Shown here: positions 47,033 to 56,152 of the stretch, piece after piece
How the letters are laid out: the number at the start of each line of letters is the position of its first letter
How positions within the stretch are numbered: the first letter of the stretch is position 1
NCBI RefSeq assembly: GCF_004522175.1
Contig: NZ_SDEB01000004.1
Location: forward strand, 124,001-188,000
Origin: Paracoccus ravus
GTDB lineage: Bacteria > Pseudomonadota > Alphaproteobacteria > Rhodobacterales > Rhodobacteraceae
Direction of reading: 5' to 3'
DNA: 64,000 nt
The notes under the pieces: model-generated
Told to the model about the DNA's origin: nothing
Seen by the model: only the letters and a program-made list of their open reading frames with translations
Databases searched by the model: none
Program-made: the position numbers and the translations under genes

Positions 47033-48787
47033 ATGAGGCAAGGCGGCATGGCGACGGCCGAGGTCTATCGCCGGACGGTCACGCTGCTGGGGCGCGAGAA
47101 ACTGCGCGCGGCCTTGCTTGCCTCGACCGGGGTTGCGATTGCCGTGGTGCAACTGGCCGAGCCCGTCATCTTTGGCCGGATGGTGGACCGGCTTGCGCAG
47201 GGCAGCGGGGCCTTTGCCCTGATCGGGCTCTGGGCGGCGTTCGGACTGTTCGGGATCTTTGCCTCGGCGGTCACCGCGGTCGCCTCGGACCGGCTGGCGC
47301 ATCGGGCGCGTCTTGCCGCTTTGGGCGAAGCTTACAGCCGCGCGATCACCCTGCCGATCGCCTATCACGCCTCAAAAGGGACGGGCACGGTCGTGCGTGC
47401 GATCCTTGCCGGGACGGATGCGCTTTTCGCGCTTTGGCTCGGCATCCTGCGCGAGCAGCTGACGGCTCTGGCAGGGATCGTGCTGCTGATCCCGACCGCG
47501 ATCAGCCTCGACCCGCGCATGGCGATGATCCTCGTGGTGCTGGGCGCGGTTTATCTGGCCATCAATATCCTGGTGATCCGCAAGACCCGCGAAGGTCAGG
47601 CCCAGGTCGAGACCTATTCCGGCCAGCTCTATGGCCGGGTCGGGGATGTGCTTGGCAATGTGACGGTGGTGCAGAGCTATTCGCGTTTTGCCCGCGAGAT
47701 GCAGGCGATGCGGCAGATGACGGCAAAGCTGCTCGCGGCGCAATATCCCGTCCTGACCTGGTGGGGGCTGCTGACCGTCCTGACGCGCGCCGCGGCGACC
47801 ATCACAATGGTGGTGATCTTTGCCGCAGGCGCGATCCTCGCGCAGCGGGGCGAGATCAGCGTGGGCGAGATCGTCTCATTCGGCGCATTCGCGGGGCTGA
47901 TGGTCGGACAGCTTGACCGGCTCTCGGCCTTTGTCGGGAACGTGTTTCGTGCGACACCTGTCATCCGCAGCTATTTCGACCTGCTCGATGCCCCTGCCGA
48001 AGTCGATGACAGGCCCGATGCCGAGGCATTGGCCCAGCCCGTTCTGGGCCATGTCGCCTATCGCGACGTGACCTACCGCTTTGCGGCAAGCGAGCAGGGT
48101 GTGTTCGACCTGTCCTTCGAGGCATTGCCCGGCCAGACCATCGCGCTGGTGGGTCCAACCGGCTCGGGCAAGACGACGACGCTTGCGCTGCTGCAGCGCC
48201 TGCGCCAGCCCGATGCCGGGACGATCCTGATCGACGGGCAGGACATAGGCGCGGTGACGCTGGCCTCGCTTCGCGCCAATATCGCTGTGGTGTTTCAAGA
48301 GGCGGGGCTGTTCAACCGGTCGATCGCCGAGAATATCCGAATCGGCCGTCCTGATGCGACGGATGCCGAGGTCGAGCAGGCGGCCCGTCTTGCCGAAGCC
48401 CATCCGTTCATCCTGCGCAAGCCCGGTGCCTATGGCTTCGTCATCGGCGAGCGCGGCAATGCGCTGTCCGGCGGCGAACGCCAGCGCATCGCCATTGCCC
48501 GTGCCGTGCTCAAGAACGCCCCGATCCTGATCCTCGACGAAGCGACCTCGGCCCTGGATCCCGCCACCGAGGCCAGGATCAAGCGGGCGATCGACAAGCT
48601 CAGGGCAAACCGGACGACGTTGATCATCGCGCATCGCCTGTCGACCGTGGCCTCGGCCGATCAGATTCTGGTTCTGGATGGCGGTCGCATCGTCGAAAGG
48701 GGGACTTTCCGCGAACTTGCCGGGCAGGACGGGCTGTTTGCCCATCTTGTCCGCGAGGGCGCGATCGTCGAGCCGAAAGAGGGCTGA
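47033..48787 (+). CDS. NdvA-type ABC exporter (glucan/lipid exporter family)
   Basis: Half-size ABC exporter of 584 residues: N-terminal six-helix domain (KLRAALLASTGVAIAVVQLAEPVIFGRMVDRL), then an ATPase domain with Walker A GPTGSGKTT, signature LSGGERQRI, Walker B ILILDEATSALDP and the switch IIAHRLS. The overall pattern, in particular LAEPVIFGRMVDRL and GERGNALSGGERQRIA, is closest to NdvA, exporter of cyclic beta-1,2-glucan. No ndvB glucan synthase is near. Start uncertain: ATG 47033 (GAGG upstream) or 47048, which fits NdvA N-termini better. Confidence 0.87.
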   Translation: MRQGGMATAEVYRRTVTLLGREKLRAALLASTGVAIAVVQLAEPVIFGRMVDRLAQGSGAFALIGLWAAFGLFGIFASAVTAVASDRLAHRARLAALGEAYSRAITLPIAYHASKGTGTVVRAILAGTDALFALWLGILREQLTALAGIVLLIPTAISLDPRMAMILVVLGAVYLAINILVIRKTREGQAQVETYSGQLYGRVGDVLGNVTVVQSYSRFAREMQAMRQMTAKLLAAQYPVLTWWGLLTVLTRAAATITMVVIFAAGAILAQRGEISVGEIVSFGAFAGLMVGQLDRLSAFVGNVFRATPVIRSYFDLLDAPAEVDDRPDAEALAQPVLGHVAYRDVTYRFAASEQGVFDLSFEALPGQTIALVGPTGSGKTTTLALLQRLRQPDAGTILIDGQDIGAVTLASLRANIAVVFQEAGLFNRSIAENIRIGRPDATDAEVEQAARLAEAHPFILRKPGAYGFVIGERGNALSGGERQRIAIARAVLKNAPILILDEATSALDPATEARIKRAIDKLRANRTTLIIAHRLSTVASADQILVLDGGRIVERGTFRELAGQDGLFAHLVREGAIVEPKEG

Positions 48788-48811
48788 AAACTGCGGCCTG
48801 AAGGGGATGTC

Positions 48812-49825
48812 TCAGCCGGTCTTCGCCTCGTCCCCTTCGGGAAATCCTCGCCGATAGGGCGAATTGCCAAAGGTCGTGCGATAGCATTTCGAGAAATGCG
48901 ACGCCGAGGCGAAACCGCAGGCAAGCGCGACCTCCATCACGCTCATCTCGGTCTGGACCAGCAGATTGCGGGCACGTTCCAGACGCAACTCCATATAATA
49001 GCGCTTGGGCGTGCGTCCGACATAGCGCGCGAAAAGCCGTTCGAGCTGTCTGGGCGACATGCCGGCATCCAGCGCGAGCCGCGTGGGGCTGAGAGGCTCT
49101 TCGATATTGGCCTCCATCCGGGCGATGACCTGGGCAAGCCGGGGGTGACGCGCGCCGATGCGCGTCGGGATCGACAGGCGCTGCTGATCGTCCGTGCCCC
49201 GGATCGAGGTATGGATCATCTGATCGGCGACGCGATTGGCCAGCGCGCTGCCATGATCGCGGGCAATCTCATGCAGCATGAGGTCGATGGCCGCGGTCCC
49301 TCCGGCAGCCGTCAGGCGGTTGCCATCCTCGACGAATACCGTCCGGATCAGAAGGATATCGGGAAATTTCTCGGCGAACCCGTCCTGGTTTTCCCAATGG
49401 ATTGTCGCACGACGGCCATTGAGCAGGCCGGCCTCGGCAAGTGTCCATGCCCCGGTGCAGACCGCGCCGATCCGCGCCCCGCGCCGCGCCTCGCGCCGGA
49501 GCCAGGCGAGGATGGCGCGGGTGCCCGCCCGCACGATGTCGAGCCCGCCGCAAACCAGAATCGTGTCCTCGCGCCCGGTTTCTCCCAGTCCGGCATCCAA
49601 GGCGATGCGCGCGCCATTCGAGCACATGGCAAAATCCGCCGCCTCGCCGATGATCCGCCAGTCGTAGAGCCTCTGGCCGGCCATGCGGTTCGCCAGCCGC
49701 AAAGGCTCGATCGCGGCAGCGAAAGAGATCATCGTAAAGCGTTCAAGCAGCAGGAAATGATAGCGCCTGGGACGGGTCTGTCCGGGGGCGGAAGTCGCGG
49801 ATGGGGCTCGAAGTGAATCTGGCAT
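48812..49825 (-). CDS. GlxA-family AraC-type transcriptional regulator
   Basis: Protein of 337 residues with an N-terminal DJ-1/PfpI-like ligand domain ([25 protein letters not shown] and [24 protein letters not shown]) and a C-terminal AraC DNA-binding domain with two HTH ([23 protein letters not shown] and [22 protein letters not shown]). Relatives such as GbdR and CdhR control choline, betaine or carnitine catabolism. Ligand and targets here are not identified; the divergent gene is DAHP synthase. ATG 49825 was chosen, since the longer frame has no ribosome site. Confidence 0.88.
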   Translation of the reverse strand: MPDSLRAPSATSAPGQTRPRRYHFLLLERFTMISFAAAIEPLRLANRMAGQRLYDWRIIGEAADFAMCSNGARIALDAGLGETGREDTILVCGGLDIVRAGTRAILAWLRREARRGARIGAVCTGAWTLAEAGLLNGRRATIHWENQDGFAEKFPDILLIRTVFVEDGNRLTAAGGTAAIDLMLHEIARDHGSALANRVADQMIHTSIRGTDDQQRLSIPTRIGARHPRLAQVIARMEANIEEPLSPTRLALDAGMSPRQLERLFARYVGRTPKRYYMELRLERARNLLVQTEMSVMEVALACGFASASHFSKCYRTTFGNSPYRRGFPEGDEAKTG

Positions 49826-49941
49826 GGGTGGGATTATGCGATAATGGGCGCAGATCAGCAGGCCCCGCCGTCGCGCGCAAGGCTTTTCAGCGCCAGCTTG
49901 AAGCACTATACCCCTTTCACCATCGTCAGGAGGACAGGATC

Positions 49942-51342
49942 ATGGCATCGCAGAAAACCGCTACCGCAACCCAGGCTTGGGACAAGCGCGGCTGGCGCGC
50001 CTATCCGCGCCTCCAGATGCCAGACTATCCCGAGCAATCCGCCCTGAATGCCGTCGAGACCCAACTGGCCAAATTTCCGCCGCTGGTCTTTGCCGGCGAG
50101 GCGCGCAGGCTCAAGGCCTCGCTTGCCGACGTGTCAGAGGGGCGCTCGTTCCTGCTTCAGGGCGGGGACTGCGCCGAGAGCTTCGCCGAATTCTCGGCGG
50201 ACAATATCCGCGACACCTTCAAGGTGATGCTGCAAATGGCGATCGTGCTGACCTGGGGCGCGCAGCTTCCCGTGGTCAAGGTCGGTCGCATGGCGGGCCA
50301 ATTCGCCAAGCCCCGCTCGGCCGCGACCGAGACGCTGAACGGCACCGAATTGCCGAGCTATCGCGGCGACATTATCAACGGCTTCGATTTCACCGCCGAG
50401 GCCCGCATCCCCGATCCGCAGCGAATGCTTGCCGCCTATACCCAGGCTGCGGCATCGCTGAACCTGTTGCGCGCCTTCTCGACCGGCGGCTATGCCGACA
50501 TGCATCGCGTTCAAAGCTGGATCAGTGATTTCACCGGCGGCGAGGAAGCTGCGCGCTACCGCGACATCGCGGACCGGATCAGCGATGCCATGGCCTTCAT
50601 GGCGGCGGCCGGGGTGACTTCGGAAACCGCGCATGGGCTGGGCACGGTCGATTTCTATACCAGCCACGAGGCCCTGCTTCTGGAATATGAAGAGGCGCTG
50701 TGCCGAATCGATTCGACCACCGGCCTGCCTGTGGCGGGGTCTGGGCACATGATCTGGATCGGCGACCGGACGCGCCAGATCGACGGCGCGCATGTTGAAT
50801 TCGCGCGCGGGGTTCAAAACCCGATCGGGTTGAAATGCGGTCCCTCGATTTCGGACAGCGACCTCAAGGCGCTGCTGTGGAAACTGAACCCGCAAAACGA
50901 GCCGGGCCGCCTGACGCTGATCGCGCGTTTCGGCGCAGGCTCGGTCGGCGACCACCTGCCGCGCCTGATCAAGGCGGTGGAAAGCGAAGGCGCCAAGGTC
51001 GTCTGGTCCTGCGATCCAATGCATGGCAACACGATCAAATCGCCCTCCGGCTACAAGACCCGGCCCTTTGAATCGGTGCTGCGCGAGGTCCGCGAATTCT
51101 TTGCCGTGCATCGCGCCGAGGGCACCATCCCCGGCGGCGTGCATTTCGAAATGACCGGCAAGGACGTGACCGAATGCACGGGCGGGGTCCGCGCCGTCAC
51201 CGATGAGGATCTGTCCGACCGCTATCACACCGCCTGTGATCCCCGGTTGAATGCCAGCCAGTCGCTGGAACTGGCATTCCTGGTTGCAGAAGAGCTGCGC
51301 AATCGCCGCGTCGACAATTCGCGCCGGGTCAGGGCTGGCTAA
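49942..51342 (+). CDS. class II 3-deoxy-7-phosphoheptulonate synthase (DAHP synthase)
   Basis: Condenses phosphoenolpyruvate and erythrose 4-phosphate, the first step of the shikimate pathway. The 466 residues match class II (plant-type) enzymes: [84 protein letters not shown], and [18 protein letters not shown]. The start at 49942 has AGGAGG 9 nt upstream. It is divergent from the GlxA-type regulator and ends before a strong terminator. Confidence 0.95.
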   Translation: MASQKTATATQAWDKRGWRAYPRLQMPDYPEQSALNAVETQLAKFPPLVFAGEARRLKASLADVSEGRSFLLQGGDCAESFAEFSADNIRDTFKVMLQMAIVLTWGAQLPVVKVGRMAGQFAKPRSAATETLNGTELPSYRGDIINGFDFTAEARIPDPQRMLAAYTQAAASLNLLRAFSTGGYADMHRVQSWISDFTGGEEAARYRDIADRISDAMAFMAAAGVTSETAHGLGTVDFYTSHEALLLEYEEALCRIDSTTGLPVAGSGHMIWIGDRTRQIDGAHVEFARGVQNPIGLKCGPSISDSDLKALLWKLNPQNEPGRLTLIARFGAGSVGDHLPRLIKAVESEGAKVVWSCDPMHGNTIKSPSGYKTRPFESVLREVREFFAVHRAEGTIPGGVHFEMTGKDVTECTGGVRAVTDEDLSDRYHTACDPRLNASQSLELAFLVAEELRNRRVDNSRRVRAG

Positions 51343-51366
51343 GCAAGATTGGCACCGAAGCCAAGC

Positions 51367-51395
51367 GAGCGGCAGATCCGGTCTGCCGCTCTTTT
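51367..51395 (+). terminator. Rho-independent terminator after DAHP synthase
   Basis: Perfect 10-bp stem (GAGCGGCAGA / TCTGCCGCTC) with a 5-nt loop followed by TTTT, 24 bp past the stop of the DAHP synthase gene. Its last bases reach the 3' end of the convergent PAS_5 gene. Confidence 0.8.
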
Positions 51396-52185
51396 ACATT
51401 CTGTGGGGTGGGCTCCAGGTCTGAGGCTCGTTGCTGATGACGCGAAAGCGGGCGCGGCGTTCCTCGGGACCGGGTTCCGTGAGTGGCGCGCTGGCCGCCG
51501 GGTTGGAACGCGTCGCGGCGGGAAGTTTCGCGTCCTGCGGCCGGCCCGTCAGGCCGTTTGCCGAGGGGGAGGGGTCGAGCACCTGCGCGCCGCGGATGAC
51601 TGGAAAGACCGCATCGGCGGTCATGTCGAAACGCCGTGGCGCAATCCCCAGCGTTCCTTCGGCCACGATGCAACCCAAGGCACGCGTGACATCGCCCAGA
51701 TCGGAGCGCAGCGGCAAGAGCAGCATCTTTCCCTGCAATTCGGGCCGTCCATAGGCCGCCTGCGAGCACAGCGTCATCTCGGCGATCTGCGGTGCTTTGA
51801 ACGTGCTTTCCAGCACATCAGAGAACCGCCCGCGCGATGTCGTGCTCAGAAGCGCACAGATCGGCATTCCCCGCACCTCCATCCCCATCAGATCCACGAG
51901 ATGGCGACCGGCGAGCCGGATGCGTGCGGCACCCGGCGCGATCCGTTCGAGGATGAAGGCATGATCGAGCGCCCGCCGCATGCCGCGCGGATCGACATCG
52001 GCCCGGCAGGGAACCGCCCTGCCGTCGCGCAACCCGTTCCAGTAGCTGCGCACCTCGTGCAGAATCCGATCCGCGCCCATTTTGCCATGATCCCCGAGAT
52101 GCAGAAGTTTACCCGCGACCGGATGTAGCGGGCGCAGGGAGGCATTTTTCTCGGGGCCGGAATCGCGGCCGGAATCCTCGGGCAT
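51394..52185 (-). CDS. PAS_5 (DUF1457) domain protein
   Basis: Protein of 263 residues with one PAS-like domain of the PAS_5 family in the N-terminal two thirds: YWNGLRDGRAVPCRADVDPRGMRRALDHAFILERI, IRLAGRHLVDLMGMEVRGMPICAL and LLLPLRSDLGDVTRALGCIV. The C-terminal 70 residues are Pro/Ala/Arg-rich and look disordered. There is no output domain, so the role is unknown. Such proteins are common in alphaproteobacteria. It lies convergent to DAHP synthase and divergent from gmk. Confidence 0.82.
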   Translation of the reverse strand: MPEDSGRDSGPEKNASLRPLHPVAGKLLHLGDHGKMGADRILHEVRSYWNGLRDGRAVPCRADVDPRGMRRALDHAFILERIAPGAARIRLAGRHLVDLMGMEVRGMPICALLSTTSRGRFSDVLESTFKAPQIAEMTLCSQAAYGRPELQGKMLLLPLRSDLGDVTRALGCIVAEGTLGIAPRRFDMTADAVFPVIRGAQVLDPSPSANGLTGRPQDAKLPAATRSNPAASAPLTEPGPEERRARFRVISNEPQTWSPPHRM

Positions 52186-52367
52186 ATGACGAACCTAACC
52201 AGAAATACTCGTGATACCCGGCAAGATTAGCGCGACTTGGCTCCGTGACCGAGGAATTTCTTGACAAAGGGTTAAGCGAGGCGGGCCGGGGCTTGACCCC
52301 GCGGCCCGGTCTGCGCCATTCAGCCCGCGACTGGCATTCCCGAAAACACCTGAAGGAGATCGGAACC

Positions 52368-53000
52368 ATGGAACGCAGCGGGCTTCTGATCATCCTGTCC
52401 TCGCCTTCGGGCGCAGGGAAATCGACCTTGGCGCGGCGGCTGATGGAGTGGGACCCGAGCCTGCGTTTCTCGGTCTCGGCCACGACGCGCAAGCCGCGCC
52501 CCGGCGAGGTCGAGGGCGAGCATTACTATTTCCGCGACCGCGAACAGTTTCGCGCCATGGTGGCGGCGGGCAATATGCTCGAACATGCCGAGGTCTTCGG
52601 CAATTTCTACGGCACACCGCGCGAGCCGGTGGAGGCGGCGATGCGGGCCGGGCGCGACACCTTGTTCGACGTGGACTGGCAGGGCGGGCAGCAGATCCGC
52701 GCCTCGGCGCTGGGGGCGCATGTGGTCTCGGTCTTCGTGCTGCCGCCGAGCCTGACCGAACTTGAACGCCGTCTGATCTCGCGCGGGCAGGACGCGCCCG
52801 ATGTCATTGCCGGCCGGATGCAGAAAAGCCGCGACGAGATCAGCCATTGGGCCGAATATGATTACGTCATCGTCAATGAGGACATTGACCAGAGCGCCGA
52901 GGCGCTGAAAACCATTCTGACGGCGGAAAGGCTGCGCCGGGCGCGTCAGACCGGGCTTGGCCCCTTTGTGCGCGGGCTTATGGAGGAGGGTGAAGAGTGA
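52368..53000 (+). CDS. gmk: guanylate kinase
   Basis: Phosphorylates GMP to GDP. The 210 residues have the P-loop [12 protein letters not shown] (about 11-22), the GMP-binding [21 protein letters not shown] and FYGTPREPV, and [13 protein letters not shown]. The start was placed at ATG 52368 after AAGGAG, since the upstream frame has no family similarity. Its stop overlaps the GTG start of the carbonic anhydrase-like gene. Confidence 0.96.
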   Translation: MERSGLLIILSSPSGAGKSTLARRLMEWDPSLRFSVSATTRKPRPGEVEGEHYYFRDREQFRAMVAAGNMLEHAEVFGNFYGTPREPVEAAMRAGRDTLFDVDWQGGQQIRASALGAHVVSVFVLPPSLTELERRLISRGQDAPDVIAGRMQKSRDEISHWAEYDYVIVNEDIDQSAEALKTILTAERLRRARQTGLGPFVRGLMEEGEE

Positions 53001-53524
53001 TCTGGGATCTGGACGGGATTTCCCCGCAACTGGCCGAGGATGCATGGGTCGCGCCCGACGCGCAACTGATCGGCAAGGTCGTGCTGGAGCCCGGCGCGAG
53101 CGTCTGGTTCGGTTCGGTGCTGCGCGGCGATAATGAGGAGATCCGGGTAGGCCGGAATTCGAACCTGCAGGAACTGACGGTCTGCCATACCGATATGGGC
53201 CATCCTTTGACCATTGGCGCGAATTGCACCATCGGGCATCGCGCCATGCTGCATGGCTGCACCATCGAGGATGGCGTGCTGATCGGCATGGGCGCGATTA
53301 TCCTGAACGGCGCGCATATCGGTGCGGGCTCGCTGATCGGCGCAGGCGCGCTGGTGACCGAGGGCAAGGTGATCCCGCCCGGTTCGCTGGTCATGGGGTC
53401 TCCGGGCAAGGTGGTCCGGGAACTGGATGATCAGGCGCGGCTGAAACTCCTGAAATCGGCAGAAGGCTACCGCGCCAATGCGGCACGCTTCCGGGCCGGG
53501 CTGAAACCTGCGGCGGGTGAATGA
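52997..53524 (+). CDS. gamma-carbonic anhydrase family protein
   Basis: Left-handed beta-helix protein of 175 residues with the hexapeptide repeats of the gamma-class: [76 protein letters not shown]. The metal-ligand histidines sit in [13 protein letters not shown] and [10 protein letters not shown]. Many members are acetyltransferase-like with unproven activity. The start is GTG at 52997, overlapping the gmk stop, and ATGA overlaps at its own end with the kinase gene, so the three genes form an operon. Confidence 0.87.
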   Translation: MIWDLDGISPQLAEDAWVAPDAQLIGKVVLEPGASVWFGSVLRGDNEEIRVGRNSNLQELTVCHTDMGHPLTIGANCTIGHRAMLHGCTIEDGVLIGMGAIILNGAHIGAGSLIGAGALVTEGKVIPPGSLVMGSPGKVVRELDDQARLKLLKSAEGYRANAARFRAGLKPAAGE

Positions 53525-54573
53525 CCGAGGCCTTGCTGGATCAGCTTCTGACCGCGGTTCCCGTGCCGATGGTCGTGGTCGATGACGAGGCGCGCCTGAT
53601 GGGCGGCAATGCCGCAATGGAGGCGCTCTTGGGGCCGGTCGAGGCCGGACGGCCCTTCGTGCACCTGCTGCGCCATCCCGAGATCAATGCCGCGCTGGAT
53701 TCGGTGCTGGCAGGAGGCGGGCAGGCGCGGCTGAATGCCTCGATGGCGAGCCGAAATGGCAAGGTCTCTTGCGATGTGCTGGTGACGCCTCTGGTCTTCG
53801 CGGGCGCGCGGGCCGCCGGGATCACGCTGGAGGACCGCTCGCGAGATGAGGAAACCGGGCAGATGCGGCGCGATTTCGTCGCCAATGTCAGTCATGAATT
53901 GCGCACGCCCCTGACCGCCCTGATGGGCTTCATCGAGACTTTGCGCGGACCTGCGCGCAATGATCCGGCGGCGCAGGATCGCTTTCTGGGCATCATGGAG
54001 CGCGAGGCCGGGCGGATGAACCGGCTGATCGGCGAGCTTCTGTCGCTGAGCCGGGTCGAGCAGGACGAACGCCGCCGTCCGGTCGAAAGCATTGATCTGG
54101 CATCGCTTCTGCGCGCCGTCGTCACCACGCTTACGCCTGCTGCTGCGGCGGCGGGGGTGCGGCTCGAGGCGGCGGGCATCACGGGTCAGGTCATGGCGCC
54201 GGGCGACGCCGACCAGCTGATGCAGGTGTTTCACAACCTGATCGAGAATGCGATGAAATATGGCGGCTCCGGGGGCGTGGTGCGCGTCGGTCTGGAGCGG
54301 CTGGAGCATGAGCCGGTGCTGCGCGGTCCGGCGTGGCAGATCAGCGTCGAGGATGAGGGCGAGGGGATCGAGCATATCCACCTGCCGCGCCTGACCGAGC
54401 GCTTCTACCGTGTCGACACCCATCGCTCGCGCGAGAAGGGGGGGACCGGGCTTGGCCTCGCGATCGTCAAGCATATCGTCAACCGTCATCGCGGGCGGCT
54501 GAAGATCGAGAGCGAACGGGGCAAGGGCAGCCGGTTTCTGGTCTTGCTGCCCGAAAGCGCCGGTCGGGCCTGA
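53521..54573 (+). CDS. phoR: PhoR-like sensor histidine kinase, without membrane domain
   Basis: Histidine kinase of 350 residues. The first 110 residues form a PAS-like domain starting at the N-terminus; no transmembrane segment is visible. The H-box is [19 protein letters not shown] (His125), the N-box [12 protein letters not shown], the G1 box [12 protein letters not shown], the F-box [12 protein letters not shown] and G2 [17 protein letters not shown], all as in PhoR. In related genomes phoR is followed by pst, phoU and phoB; here none follow within this window, so the phosphate link is by similarity only. Confidence 0.85.
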   Translation: MTEALLDQLLTAVPVPMVVVDDEARLMGGNAAMEALLGPVEAGRPFVHLLRHPEINAALDSVLAGGGQARLNASMASRNGKVSCDVLVTPLVFAGARAAGITLEDRSRDEETGQMRRDFVANVSHELRTPLTALMGFIETLRGPARNDPAAQDRFLGIMEREAGRMNRLIGELLSLSRVEQDERRRPVESIDLASLLRAVVTTLTPAAAAAGVRLEAAGITGQVMAPGDADQLMQVFHNLIENAMKYGGSGGVVRVGLERLEHEPVLRGPAWQISVEDEGEGIEHIHLPRLTERFYRVDTHRSREKGGTGLGLAIVKHIVNRHRGRLKIESERGKGSRFLVLLPESAGRA

Positions 54574-54649
54574 CGCGGCTTTGGGAAAGAAAGAAAGGCG
54601 GGGGCATCGAGTGACGCATTCCGTATGGTGGGAGTTTCCTACACCAAAG

Positions 54650-54677
54650 CCTGTCGGGCTCAGCGCGGCAGGTCTTT
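54650..54677 (+). terminator. probable terminator of gmk-phoR operon
   Basis: Stem CCTGTCG / CGGCAGG (7 bp, one G-T pair) with a 9-nt loop, followed by TCTTT. It lies 77 bp after the phoR stop. Weaker than the next one. Confidence 0.45.
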
Positions 54678-54730
54678 GATTTTATGCGCTGATTGACCGA
54701 TTCCGACGCCTGATCTGAGCGTGATGCGCC

Positions 54731-54746
54731 CGAGAAAATTTTCTCG
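54731..54746. repeat. perfect 16-bp palindrome
   Basis: CGAGAAAATTTTCTCG is self-complementary over its full length. It could be an operator for a dimeric regulator or the stem of an RNA. It sits 29 bp before the strong terminator at 54775. Confidence 0.7.
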
Positions 54747-54774
54747 AAGCCGCGGATCCACCCTTCCGAGGCAC

Positions 54775-54805
54775 AAAAAGTCCCGATCACCGGGACTTTT
54801 TTCTT
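54775..54805 (+). terminator. strong Rho-independent terminator, possibly bidirectional
   Basis: Perfect 11-bp stem AAAAAGTCCCG / CGGGACTTTTT with a 5-nt loop, followed by TTC. The A-run on the left arm makes it a terminator on both strands. It has no obvious gene close upstream on either strand: phoR ends 201 bp away, and the next gene to the right reads away from it. Confidence 0.85.
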
Positions 54806-54889
54806 CTGTTTCAAGGAATACAGCCAATATTCTCCCAGAAGACCACTACTTTCCCTAATGTATTGATGAAACTGGCGGAGGTTTGCCCT

Positions 54890-55510
54890 ATGAAATTGTC
54901 GGATCGCGCAGCCGCGCACATCTTGGAACGCGAAGAGGAAGAGCGGAACAACGCATTCCGCAAGACGGCCAACGATCGTAAGCGCACGGTCTACTGGATC
55001 GGGTTCCTCGACGGAGCGCTCGCTTCACGAAGGATCGAGGACGGCGAGGAGATCGCGCTTCTGGCCGAGGCAGACAAGTTTCGGGAATTCTTTGAAGATC
55101 CTGACGCAGACGACCTTGCCGAAGATCTGCGGGCCAGGTGCTTTTCATCAGAAGACGATCTGATGGCGCAGATTTCAGTGGTGATTACAGCAAAACGCGA
55201 CGAAGTCGAAGCACGAGCGGCATACTCAGAATCCGACGAAATGAACGAGTTCCTGGGCTTCTGCGCAGGAATAATCTGTGATGGCAAAATTCTTGAGCGG
55301 GAAGCGCAGGCCATTCTGGACAGGTTCCGGAGCTCAAATGTCTTGATGTCTGCCGCGCCCTTTGCTCGGGTTCGTCGCGCTGTCGAAGCGGCCATGGCAG
55401 ATCAAGTATTGACGAGTGACGAGGCGGAAGAAGTTCAGGAGTGGATAGCACAACTTGTCGGAGACGGCTTCATTGACACTGGAATTCCAAACATCGGCTC
55501 CCTTGCATAG
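54890..55510 (+). CDS. TerB-like domain protein, interrupted by TAG before a BRCT domain
   Basis: Open frame of 206 residues ending at a TAG (55508-55510). Two similar helical blocks resemble TerB (tellurite-resistance B-like) repeats: WIGFLDGALASRRIEDGEEI (about residues 36-55) and FLGFCAGIICDGKILEREAQ (121-140). The N-terminus is a charged coiled-coil-like helix. The same frame stays open after the TAG and encodes a BRCT domain, so the original protein was probably one TerB-like/BRCT polypeptide of about 313 residues. The start ATG 54890 has GGAGG 8 nt upstream. The AT-richer composition differs from the neighbours. Function is unknown; DNA-related by the BRCT link. Confidence 0.72.
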   Translation: MKLSDRAAAHILEREEEERNNAFRKTANDRKRTVYWIGFLDGALASRRIEDGEEIALLAEADKFREFFEDPDADDLAEDLRARCFSSEDDLMAQISVVITAKRDEVEARAAYSESDEMNEFLGFCAGIICDGKILEREAQAILDRFRSSNVLMSAAPFARVRRAVEAAMADQVLTSDEAEEVQEWIAQLVGDGFIDTGIPNIGSLA

Positions 55511-55831
55511 CTGGATGACCCGATCACCGATCCGGATAAGATCCGCCTTGCCGGATCGCATTTTGTTCTGACTGGCCCGATGAAGATGGGACCTCGGTCA
55601 TTCATCAAGATGGAAATCGAGCGCGTCGGAGGCATCTTTGATCCGCGCACGACCAAACGAACAGACTACCTTGTGGTTTCATCAAGTGCGTCAAAGCACT
55701 GGCGGACCACTCACTTCGGAACAAAAATCGAGCGCGGCATGGAGCTGATCCAGGAAGGTCACCGGCTTCGATTTGTGAGTGAAAATGCTCTTGTCGCAGC
55801 TATCTCGGCTCACGACAATGAAACACGGTAG
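55511..55831 (+). pseudogene. BRCT-domain 3' part of the split gene
   Basis: Continues in the same frame as the TerB-like gene, directly after its TAG, beginning LDDPITDP. The BRCT pattern is clear: the first strand GSHFVLTGPMKMGPRS, the second block RVGGIFDPRTTKRTDYLVVS, the HFGTKIERGMELI segment and the final helix SENALVAAI. The first possible ATG (55580) would remove the first strand of the domain, so a separate gene starting there is unlikely to fold. Either the TAG is a nonsense mutation or it is read through. BRCT domains mediate contacts in DNA ligases and repair factors. Confidence 0.7.
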
Positions 55832-56017
55832 ATAACCAGTCGAAATCCGCGTCGTCGCCCTCAGCTCAGCGCGATGCTTCGGCAAGTCGCCCAAATTGTG
55901 GGGCAGCGGCAAGTGATTGGAGACTTGCTGGAAGTGCAGGTTGTGCGACCTCAACTTGAGGGCGCCCGCTCCAGGCACCTGATTAAGCCACTTCGTGGCC
56001 ATGTGCCACTATATATG

Positions 56018-56046
56018 GCTGCGCCCCAGCAAGGGCGCAGCTTATT
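56018..56046 (+). terminator. possible terminator downstream of the split TerB-like/BRCT gene
   Basis: Perfect 9-bp stem with a 6-nt loop (CAGCAA) followed by TTATT. The T-run is weak and the distance to the gene end is 187 bp, so it is tentative. Confidence 0.4.
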
Positions 56047-56130
56047 CGATCATGGGTCTAACTTGAACATTCCACGGTCATTACCTCCCACCACACGGAA
56101 TGCGTCAGGCATCGAGCCCCCGCCTTTCTT

Positions 56131-56147
56131 GTTCGGCCCCGCCGAAC
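56131..56147 (-). terminator. hairpin just after purF, possible terminator
   Basis: GTTCGGC / GCCGAAC stem with a 3-nt loop, starting 5 bp after the purF stop. On the minus strand it is followed by AAGAAAGG and not by T residues, so termination there would have to be Rho-dependent or it is only a 3' stabiliser. Confidence 0.3.
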
Positions 56148-56152
56148 GGGCC

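Larger units (their letters stand above)
54574..54889. other. 316-bp intergenic region with two terminators and a 16-bp palindrome
   Basis: After the phoR stop there is first a weak terminator (54650-54677), then a perfect 16-bp palindrome CGAGAAAATTTTCTCG (54731-54746), then a strong terminator (54775-54805). From 54805 on the sequence becomes AT-richer, up to the start of the TerB-like gene, with GGAGG at 54877-54881. No gene is visible. The stretch between the two terminators could be a small RNA; see findings. Confidence 0.6.
55832..56152. other. 321-bp intergenic region, AT-richer, with hairpins, no gene recognised
   Basis: Lies between the BRCT fragment and purF. It holds two perfect hairpins: GCTGCGCCC / GGGCGCAGC (56018-56041), followed by TTATT and so a possible terminator for the split gene, and GTTCGGC / GCCGAAC (56131-56147). 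I see no convincing coding potential; the leftover sequence may be a degraded piece of foreign DNA. Confidence 0.5.
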
